From Streptomyces violaceoruber (GTDB taxonomy: Bacteria > Actinomycetota > Actinomycetes > Streptomycetales > Streptomycetaceae): 64,000 nucleotides of DNA. Location of the stretch: contig NZ_CP137734.1 of assembly GCF_033406955.1 (NCBI RefSeq), positions 4,898,001 to 4,962,000 of the forward strand, given 5' to 3'. The notes beneath the pieces were generated by a model. The model did no database searches and was not told the DNA's origin. It saw only the letters and a program-made list of their open reading frames with translations. The position numbers and the translations under genes were made by a program. Below are positions 25,409-31,813 of the stretch, one piece after another (within the stretch, counting starts at the first letter, position 1; each line of letters opens with the position of its first letter).

Positions 25409-25447
25409 GGTGGAGCCGTATCCGCCCCCCCACCTTGGAGGCCGCCC

Positions 25448-25903
25448 GTGCGCACCACCACCAGGACCCGGACCACGCTCGCCGCCGTCGGTGCGGCGCT
25501 CGCCCTCGGCGTCGCCGCCGCGCCCGCCCAGGCGGCCCCCGCGGACAAGCCCCAGGTACTCGCCTCCTTCACGCAGACCAGCGCGTCCAGCCAGAACGCC
25601 TGGCTCGCGGCCAACCGGAACCAGTCCGCCTGGGCCGCCTACGAGTTCGACTGGTCCACGGACCTGTGCACCCAGGCGCCCGACAACCCCTTCGGCTTCC
25701 CGTTCAACACGGCCTGCGCGCGCCACGACTTCGGTTACCGCAACTACAAGGCGGCGGGCAGCTTCGACGCCAACAAGAGCCGTATCGACAGCGCCTTCTA
25801 CGAGGACATGAAGCGCGTCTGCACCGGCTACACCGGCGAGAAGAACACGGCCTGCAACAGCACCGCCTGGACCTACTACCAGGCCGTCAAGATCTTCGGC
25901 TGA
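25448..25903 (+). CDS. secreted phospholipase A2-like protein
   Basis: A signal peptide (twin Arg/Thr-rich N-terminus, hydrophobic core, AQAAP cleavage region around residues 28-32) is followed by a mature domain of about 120 residues. It carries the prokaryotic phospholipase A2 motif ACARHDFGYRN, where His-Asp would be the catalytic pair, plus four cysteines that could form two disulfides. This family hydrolyses the sn-2 ester of phospholipids outside the cell. The start is GTG at 25448, preceded by GGAGG. It lies inside the CDA cluster under its own predicted CdaR box. Its link to a membrane-active lipopeptide (membrane remodelling, acyl release or target modification) is speculation. Confidence 0.87.
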   Translation: MRTTTRTRTTLAAVGAALALGVAAAPAQAAPADKPQVLASFTQTSASSQNAWLAANRNQSAWAAYEFDWSTDLCTQAPDNPFGFPFNTACARHDFGYRNYKAAGSFDANKSRIDSAFYEDMKRVCTGYTGEKNTACNSTAWTYYQAVKIFG

Positions 25904-25926
25904 GCCGAGCCGAGCCGAGCCGAGCC
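25902..25926 (+). repeat. 5-bp tandem repeat (GAGCC)x5
   Basis: Five perfect copies begin inside the TGA stop of the phospholipase gene and degenerate further on (to about 25950). It is non-coding and separates the phospholipase gene from the prephenate dehydrogenase gene. Confidence 0.9.
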
Positions 25927-25995
25927 GAACGAGCCTGCCGAGCCGAGCAGGGCGGAGCAGGCAGCGCGGGCCCCGGGCCGAGGAGGGGAAGACGC

Positions 25996-26850
25996 ATGCG
26001 CAGCGTCGTCATCGTGGGCGCCGGTGTGATCGGCCGCTCCGTCGGGCTCGCCCTGCGGCGGCACGGCGTGACCACGTACCTGACCGACGCCGACCCCGAG
26101 GCGGCGCTGGCGGGCGAACGCTGCGGGGCCGGCTTCGCGGCGCCGCCGCCGCGGCAGGCCGACATCGCGGTGCTCGCGGTGCCGCCCGACCAGGTCGCGC
26201 CGGTGCTCGCCGAGCACCAGAAGCTCGGCACGGCCCGCTGCTACACCGACGTCTCCGGCGTCAAGGTGCGTCTGCACCGGGAGGTCAGGGCGCACGGCTG
26301 CGACCTGACCTCCCTGGTCAGCGGCGCCCCCGTGGTCGGCGGCAGCGGCCCCGTCCAGGCCCGCGCCGACCTCTTCGACGGCAGGCCCTGGGCGCTCACG
26401 CCCACCGAGGCCACCGGGAACCTCGCCCTGAACTGCGCGCTGGAACTGGTCGCGCTGTGCGGGGCGGTCTCGGTGCTGCTGGACCCCGAGACCCACGACC
26501 GCGCCGTGGCCCTCGTCTCGCACGCCCCGCACCTGGTCGCGAGCCTGGTCGCCGCGCGGCTGCTCGGCGGCGACGAGTCGGCCGTACGGCTGGCCGGCCA
26601 GGACCTGCGGGACGTCACCAGGACCGCGGACGCCAACCCGGAACGCTGGGCCCGCATCCTGACCGCCAACGCCGGTCCCGTCGCCGACCAGTTGGACGAC
26701 TGGGCGGCCGAGGCGCAGGCGATGGCCCGCGAACTGAGGGACGCCGCGCGGTCCGGCGACACCGACGGCCCGGTCCGGCTGCGGGAGACCCTGCGCTTCG
26801 GCGTGGCCGGACGCGCCCGCATCCGGGAGCCGCACACTCCCTCGTCCTGA
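25996..26850 (+). CDS. prephenate dehydrogenase (Hpg precursor supply)
   Basis: NAD(P)-dependent TyrA-type dehydrogenase of 284 residues. It oxidatively decarboxylates prephenate to 4-hydroxyphenylpyruvate, the substrate of HmaS. The N-terminal Rossmann motif GAGVIGRSVG is at residues 8-17. Further motifs are TDVSGVK (about 86-92), the family segment PVVGGSG and the helical C-terminal segment with THDRAVALVSHAPH. ATG 25996 follows AGGAGG. No ACT regulatory domain is present, so it may escape tyrosine feedback. It completes a four-enzyme Hpg pathway with hmaS, hmO and hpgT. It probably reads through from the phospholipase promoter, since I see no terminator between them. Confidence 0.92.
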   Translation: MRSVVIVGAGVIGRSVGLALRRHGVTTYLTDADPEAALAGERCGAGFAAPPPRQADIAVLAVPPDQVAPVLAEHQKLGTARCYTDVSGVKVRLHREVRAHGCDLTSLVSGAPVVGGSGPVQARADLFDGRPWALTPTEATGNLALNCALELVALCGAVSVLLDPETHDRAVALVSHAPHLVASLVAARLLGGDESAVRLAGQDLRDVTRTADANPERWARILTANAGPVADQLDDWAAEAQAMARELRDAARSGDTDGPVRLRETLRFGVAGRARIREPHTPSS

Positions 26851-26941
26851 CCCCCGGGGGCGACGGACCGCCGCGGCCCCGGCATCCCGAGGACCCGCGC
26901 CACCACCGTCATCCGGCACCACCGATGGAAAGGACACGACC

Positions 26942-27370
26942 ATGCGTGGAATCCTGCGCGCCACGTCGCTCACCGCGGCGATCGGCGCGGTCGCCCTGCT
27001 CCCGACGACGGCCGCCTCCGCCGCGCCCGCCGGGCCCGCGGCCTCCGGCTGTGTCACGGACAGCGAGACCGAGGACTTCGGCCGGGGCGAGATCACCGTC
27101 TGCGTCGAGGACGGCGAGGTACGGGTGACCGGCCACGTCGAGGACCTCAAGCCCGGCGGCCCCTTCAACGGAGGCGACTCCGGCTGCGTGGGCTGGTGGA
27201 TCGACTGGGAGACGGCGTCCGGACCCGACTCCAGCACCAGCACCCTGGCCTGCCCGCACTTCACCGACAAGCCCTACGTCGAGTTCGACTACGACCCGAC
27301 CGAGTCGGAGTACGGCCCCAAGGACGTCACGGGCGTGGCGGACACCCATCTCACGATGGTCTTCATGTGA
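26942..27370 (+). CDS. small secreted protein of unknown function
   Basis: A 142-residue protein with a clear signal peptide (cleavage around ASAAP, residue 29) and a mature part of about 110 residues, acidic and Gly/Asp-rich. Three cysteines are spread through it, and the segment SGCVGWWIDWE is notable. I recognise no family. It follows prephenate dehydrogenase by 91 bp with an AAGGA ribosome site and is closed by a very strong terminator. It could belong to the predicted CdaR-driven unit starting at 25448. Confidence 0.8.
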   Translation: MRGILRATSLTAAIGAVALLPTTAASAAPAGPAASGCVTDSETEDFGRGEITVCVEDGEVRVTGHVEDLKPGGPFNGGDSGCVGWWIDWETASGPDSSTSTLACPHFTDKPYVEFDYDPTESEYGPKDVTGVADTHLTMVFM

Positions 27371-27375
27371 CGCTC

Positions 27376-27426
27376 CCGCCCGCACGCCCGGCCCTGTCGA
27401 AAGGACAGGGCCGGGCGTGCGGGCGG
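27376..27426. terminator. strong intrinsic terminator (23-bp stem)
   Basis: Perfect inverted repeat: 27376-27398 pairs with 27404-27426 around a 5-nt GAAAG loop, 6 bp after the stop of the small secreted protein. Confidence 0.88.
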
Positions 27427-27513
27427 ACGACGGAAGTCCAGGCGCTTCACCGGCCGGCCCACGAAGATCGCATCCACTTGTGGCGACCAAGGTGATGAAA
27501 CCGCCGTTGCCGC

Positions 27514-27542
27514 TTTCACCTCGTGCTTCCCGCTCCTAGCGT
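27514..27542 (+). promoter_or_regulatory. candidate promoter of the secreted hydrolase gene
   Basis: TTTCAC (27514-27519) is followed after 17 bp by TAGCGT (27537-27542), about 35 bp before ATG 27578. An imperfect inverted repeat (GGTGATGAAA near 27491 with TTTCACC at 27514) overlaps the -35 box. No 11-bp heptamers are present. Confidence 0.4.
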
Positions 27543-27577
27543 GATCGGTGTTCCTGCTTCCGACGAAGTGAGCGCTG

Positions 27578-28753
27578 ATGCCGAACGTGAGGGAAGCCGG
27601 TCGTCCGGCGCGCCGGTGTGCCACCCTCGTGGCGGCCCTGCTGCTGGCCCTCGTGCCCTTCGGCGCGGGCGCCCCCGGCACGGCAGCCGCGCGTGCCGCG
27701 CCGGCCGCCGACGCCGCGTGGACCGCGTCCGCCGTGCCCGCGCCGACCGGCGCCCTGCCGGTCGGCGTGCGCACCGCGCACCTGCGCGACACCTCCCGGC
27801 GCGACCCCTGGAACCCCGACCGGTACCGCGAGCTGGCCCTCTCGCTCTGGTACCCGGCGCTGCCCTCGCGGGCGCCGCGCGCCTCGTACGTCACGGCCAA
27901 GGAGTCGGCGCTGATCCTGCGCTTCCACCGGGTCGAGGGCGTGCCCGCCGACCTGCTCGCCCGTTTCCGCGTCCACGCGCGCACGGCCCCGCCGCCGCTG
28001 CCCGCGCCCGCCCGCGGGCTGCCCCTCGTCCTGCTCTCGCCGGGCTTCGCGCTGCCCCGCTCGTCGCTGACCGGGCTCGCCGAGGAGCTGGCGAGCCGCG
28101 GGTACGCCGTCGCCGCGGTCGACCACGCCTACGAGGCCCCGGCCATCAGCCACCCCGACGGCCGCGTGACCGGCTGCCTGGCCTGCCGACGGCACCCGGA
28201 GGGCGCACGGGTCGCCGCCACCCGCGCCGCGGACCTCCGCTTCGTGCGCGAGCGGCTGCTGCGGTCGCCGGGCGCCGTGGGGCTGCCGCGGCTCGACCCG
28301 TCGCGGGTGGCGGTGGTGGGCCACTCGATGGGCGGTGCCGCCGCCTTCGAGGCGCTGCGCACCGACGCCGGCTTCGCCGCCGCGGCCAACCTGGACGGCA
28401 CCGTCCACACCGGCGGCAGGAGCCCGGTAAACCGGCCGTTCCTGCTGCTCGGCGCCGGCGAACACGGCCGGCCCGGCGCCGACCCCACCTGGCAGCGGGC
28501 CTGGCGGGACCTGTCGGGGCCGCGCCGCTGGCTGTCGGTGCGGGGCGCCGGGCACCTGTCCTTCACCGACTACGCCCGGCTCCTCGAACGCACCGGCACG
28601 GCGGGCGAGGAGGTCACGCTCGGCGCGGCCGACGCCGGGCGCGTCACCAGGGAGCTGGTGGTGGCCTTCCTCGACGAACGGCTGCGGCGGTACGGGCCAC
28701 GCCTCGACACCGCCGCCCGGCAGGACCCGGAGGTCGTCACCCACGGAGGCTGA
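27578..28753 (+). CDS. secreted alpha/beta hydrolase (PAF-acetylhydrolase/lipase-like)
   Basis: A 391-residue protein with a signal peptide (residues ~1-45). It has an alpha/beta-hydrolase core: oxyanion-loop region LVLLSPGFALPRSS, nucleophile elbow GHSMGG (about residue 250), a candidate acid in NLDGTV and the catalytic His in GAGHLSFTD. This arrangement and the long N-terminal part resemble secreted platelet-activating-factor acetylhydrolase-like esterases. Substrate and role in CDA production are unknown; it lies within the cluster between two CdaR-box promoters. A lipopeptide-related role (acyl or lactone ester hydrolysis) would be a guess. Confidence 0.85.
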   Translation: MPNVREAGRPARRCATLVAALLLALVPFGAGAPGTAAARAAPAADAAWTASAVPAPTGALPVGVRTAHLRDTSRRDPWNPDRYRELALSLWYPALPSRAPRASYVTAKESALILRFHRVEGVPADLLARFRVHARTAPPPLPAPARGLPLVLLSPGFALPRSSLTGLAEELASRGYAVAAVDHAYEAPAISHPDGRVTGCLACRRHPEGARVAATRAADLRFVRERLLRSPGAVGLPRLDPSRVAVVGHSMGGAAAFEALRTDAGFAAAANLDGTVHTGGRSPVNRPFLLLGAGEHGRPGADPTWQRAWRDLSGPRRWLSVRGAGHLSFTDYARLLERTGTAGEEVTLGAADAGRVTRELVVAFLDERLRRYGPRLDTAARQDPEVVTHGG

Positions 28754-28764
28754 GCGGCCCGTGG

Positions 28765-28807
28765 GAAAACGGATCGATATCGGAAGGAAAGACGGTCTCA
28801 GTACCTT
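28765..28807 (+). promoter_or_regulatory. predicted CdaR (SARP) box and promoter of mbtH
   Basis: GAAAACG (28765), GATATCG (28776) and GAAAGAC (28787) start 11 bp apart, then 8 bp, then TACCTT (28802-28807) as the -10 box. Most of the block from GAAAAC to GAAAG is identical to the glmT box at 34361. Confidence 0.75.
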
Positions 28808-28875
28808 GACCGGGGTCGGCAGGGTCCGCGACCCGCGCAGAGTCTCCAGCCCGACGCTCCCGGAAGGAATGCGAC

Positions 28876-29091
28876 GTGACCAATCCGTTCGAAGACGCAG
28901 ACGGCCGCTATCTCGTGCTGGTCAACGATGAGGGGCAGCACTCGCTGTGGCCGTCCTTCGTGGACGTGCCCGCCGGGTGGACGGTCGCCCTCGGCGAGTC
29001 CGACCGGGAGGCGTGCCTGGAGTACGTGGAGAAGAACTGGACCGACATGCGGCCCAGGAGCCTCGTGGAGGCGATGAGCACCGGCAACTGA
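28876..29091 (+). CDS. cdaX: MbtH-like protein of the CDA cluster
   Basis: A 71-residue protein with the MbtH family signature: start TNPFED, then YLVLVNDEGQHSLWP, then VPAGW and the ending NWTDMRPRSL. MbtH proteins bind NRPS adenylation domains and are often needed for their activity or solubility; here the natural partners are the Cda synthetases. AGGAA precedes the ATG. It is transcribed from its own predicted CdaR box and followed by a terminator shared with convergent cdaR. Confidence 0.95.
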   Translation: MTNPFEDADGRYLVLVNDEGQHSLWPSFVDVPAGWTVALGESDREACLEYVEKNWTDMRPRSLVEAMSTGN

Positions 29092-29099
29092 CCGGACCA

Positions 29100-29141
29100 C
29101 GACGGCCCGTACGTCCCCGGCAGGGGGCGTACGGGCCGTCG
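29100..29141. terminator. bidirectional terminator between mbtH and cdaR
   Basis: A 14-bp perfect stem (29100-29113 with 29128-29141) around a 14-nt loop lies between the convergent ends of mbtH (29091) and cdaR (29153). Confidence 0.8.
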
Positions 29142-29152
29142 CCGTTCCCGGC

Positions 29153-31069
29153 TCAGTCGGTGAGGGCCACGGCGACCGGGGCCGGGGTCTCCAGGGACCC
29201 CGCGGCCGTCAGGCAGTGGGACGCGTGCAGCCGCACCAGCTCCTGCCACTTAAAGCGCATCCCGCCCCAGCGGCTGCGGCCGACCGCCTCCAGGAGCTGC
29301 GCGTCGACCAGGGTCTCGATCAGGTCCTCGGCCTCCAGCAGGTCCGTGCCGAGCACCTGGGCCGCCTGCTCCGCGTCGAAGTCCGCGTCGCCGAGGCGGC
29401 TCAGCTCCCGGTAGGCGAAGGCCACCCTGGGGTCCAGCTCCCGCATGCTGCGGTCCAGCCGGGCGCGCAGCGAGTCCTCCCCGATGCTGAGGGCCGCCAG
29501 CCGGTCGCCCGAGCGTTCCAGCCGGCAGACCAGGTCGAGCACCCGCCAGTGCGTCTTGGTGAGCAGCCTGGCCGCGGCGGCCCGCAGCGCCAGCGGCGAG
29601 TGCCCGCACAGCGCGGCGAGCCTGCTGGTCGCCTCGGGCACGTCCTGCGCCCGTGAGTCCCGCAGCACGCCGGCCAGCGTCTCCCGCGCCTCGTCGTCCG
29701 ACAGGGGCGCGACCCGCAGCCGGAAGGTGCGGTACTTCTGCATCAGTTCGTCCAGATTGGCCCGGCCGGTGATGAGTACGCAGCACCCGCCGCTCGTGGG
29801 CAGCAGATGACGTACCTGGGCGTAGGAGGAGGCGTGGTCGAGCACGATCAGGACCCGCCGGCCCTCCAGCAGTCCGCGGTACCGCTCCGCCGCCTCCGCG
29901 GGCTCGGCGGGCAGCGGACCCTCGTCCCCCAGCTGGCGCAGGAACTGGTGGAGCACCTCCAGCGGGCCGCCCTCCCGCAGGTCGGCGAAGAGCTGCCCGT
30001 CGGGAAATCTGTGCGCCGCACGGTGCGCCCAGTTGACCGCCAGGCTCGTCTTTCCGATTCCGGGACTTCCGGTGAGGTAGGCGATGGCGGGCGGATTCTG
30101 CGCCGATCCGTCGAGCAGCACATCATCCATCAACCACTGCTCGCGGCTACGCCCGATGAAGTAGGCGTCGCTTTCCGGAAGCTGACTCGGAACGGTCTGC
30201 TGCCGGTCCTTTCGCGCCGCCGCTATGCCCAGGACGCCGAGCTGCGGGAATTCGTCGCGCAGGATCGAGTCGTGCAGCGACTGGAGGTCGGTACCCAGTT
30301 CGAGACCGATCTCTTCGATGGAATACCGCATTCCGTCGCGGAATGTCGTGAGTGCCTCCGCCCGCCGTCCCGAACGGTACTGAGCGAGCATCAGGTAGTA
30401 GCGCAGCCGGTCGCGCAGCGGGCAGGCACCCACCAGTGCCTGGAGTTCGCCCAGGACCGACTGGTGCTCGCCGAGTTGGAGGCGCAGCGCCATGTGCTGT
30501 TCGACGGCCAGCATGCGCTGTTCGTCCAGCCGGGCCGCCTCGGTCTCGGCGAAGGGTGCGTGGACGCCGCCCAGGGCGGGGCCGCGCCACAGGGCCAGGG
30601 CCTGGCGCAGGGCCTCGGCCGCCGGGGCCGGACGTTCGTCCGCCGTCAGTTCGGTGGCTCTGGAGACCAGTTGTTCGAAACGGAGCGAGTCGAGTGAGTG
30701 GCCGGCGAGGCTGAGCATGTAGCCGGGTGTGGCCGTGATGATGGTTTCCTGTTCCCAGCCCGCGGTACGGAAGATTTTGCGCAGTGTGGCGATGCAAATG
30801 GCCACCTGGGTGCGCGCGGTACTGGGCGGACGGCCGTTCCAGACCTCCTCGATCAGGGAGTCGAAAGAAACGACCTGATTAGCGGAGAGAAGTAGTGCGG
30901 AGAGCACGGCCCGTTGCCGGGGGCCGCCCACCGTAAGACCTCGGCCATTCATGTGCACTTCGAGTGGCCCGAGCACTCCGAATTCGAGACCGGCGGTCGG
31001 GGTTTCCTTTTGGGAGACTTCCGCATTTCCGATTCTCTGGTATATCGGTTCTATCAGCCGAAGATCCAT
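29153..31069 (-). CDS. cdaR: pathway activator CdaR (SARP with NB-ARC-like ATPase domain)
   Basis: Streptomyces antibiotic regulatory protein of 638 residues. An OmpR-type winged helix lies at about residues 28-105, a bacterial transcriptional activation domain at about 110-275, and an NTPase module with P-loop GSPGIGKTS (334-342) and Walker-B-like RVLIVLDHA after it. This makes it a mid-size SARP, larger than ActII-ORF4. I start at ATG 31069 (MDLRLIEP) because AGAGG lies just upstream; a start eight codons earlier is possible. It should activate CDA promoters by binding direct heptamer repeats; I predict four such sites in this window. It is itself reported to be controlled by AbsA2-P. Confidence 0.95.
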   Translation of the reverse strand: MDLRLIEPIYQRIGNAEVSQKETPTAGLEFGVLGPLEVHMNGRGLTVGGPRQRAVLSALLLSANQVVSFDSLIEEVWNGRPPSTARTQVAICIATLRKIFRTAGWEQETIITATPGYMLSLAGHSLDSLRFEQLVSRATELTADERPAPAAEALRQALALWRGPALGGVHAPFAETEAARLDEQRMLAVEQHMALRLQLGEHQSVLGELQALVGACPLRDRLRYYLMLAQYRSGRRAEALTTFRDGMRYSIEEIGLELGTDLQSLHDSILRDEFPQLGVLGIAAARKDRQQTVPSQLPESDAYFIGRSREQWLMDDVLLDGSAQNPPAIAYLTGSPGIGKTSLAVNWAHRAAHRFPDGQLFADLREGGPLEVLHQFLRQLGDEGPLPAEPAEAAERYRGLLEGRRVLIVLDHASSYAQVRHLLPTSGGCCVLITGRANLDELMQKYRTFRLRVAPLSDDEARETLAGVLRDSRAQDVPEATSRLAALCGHSPLALRAAAARLLTKTHWRVLDLVCRLERSGDRLAALSIGEDSLRARLDRSMRELDPRVAFAYRELSRLGDADFDAEQAAQVLGTDLLEAEDLIETLVDAQLLEAVGRSRWGGMRFKWQELVRLHASHCLTAAGSLETPAPVAVALTD

Positions 31070-31740
31070 GACCTCTTGATACCCCCGCGTCAAGTTGTGC
31101 TGATGTCTGCGTGCCGAAACTCTCCGAAGCCGTCGGGTGCCACGGGCATGAAGACTTCGTTACGGCCGGGTCAGCAGGGTTCACCGCTGGTCGGGGCCTC
31201 GTCGTCATGTCACTCACCTCCGGGTCCGGGTCGCTGCGTCAGGAGCTGCTGGTCCGTGCGTGAGCCTCACTTCCCTTCGGGTCGTGCGCCCGGACCGGTG
31301 GCCGGGCGGCAGTGCGAGGGGGTGCGTCGACGAAAGTCGCGGTCGTGGTTGCCGGTGCGGCGCTGCCTGCGACCCGGCCCAATCTGACCTGCGGAACTTT
31401 TCCTTCGTAGCCGGCTCCCCCCTGCCTGCAGTCGGAATAATACGGATCTTCTTTGAATCCAACACTCAACTTTCGGCAGGTCTCTGCCCTTGCTTTCGTC
31501 AGTGCGCCGTTTGCTATTCCCCGATGGCCTGGATTCAGCCCCGAGGTTACCTGCCGGTCGCTCTCGCCGCCGATTGCGTAAGGAATGTGAAATCCGCTGG
31601 TGGCGGCGGATGCCGGGGCTCGTTCCGGTCCCGTGGCGGGCCGCCCGTCGAACGGCCCGGAAGCGGCTCCTCCGGCCGCACCGCTGCGCAGGTTTGGCCG
31701 GATCGTGTCGTTCCGGTCGCCGCGGGGCGCACAAAGACGG
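31070..31740. other. long intergenic region upstream of cdaR; no convincing gene
   Basis: This 670-bp gap between cdaR and the ATPase terminator should hold the cdaR promoter and the reported AbsA2 target. The part 31410-31620 is A/T-richer than neighbouring DNA. All three minus frames and the plus frames contain open stretches, but none has the third-position GC bias or a ribosome site expected of a Streptomyces gene. I see no SARP heptamer set and no clear -10/-35 pair, so I mark no promoter. Confidence 0.6.
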
Positions 31741-31774
31741 AGGGGACGCCCGGCACGGACCGGGCGTCCCCTCC
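31741..31774 (-). terminator. intrinsic terminator after the P-type ATPase
   Basis: A perfect 14-bp stem (31741-31754 with 31761-31774) around a 6-nt loop, 40 bp past the ATPase stop (31814), with a T-containing tract following on the minus strand. Confidence 0.8.
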
Positions 31775-31813
31775 TCTTCACCGGGCGGTACGGGGGTCGA
31801 CCGCCCGGTGGGC

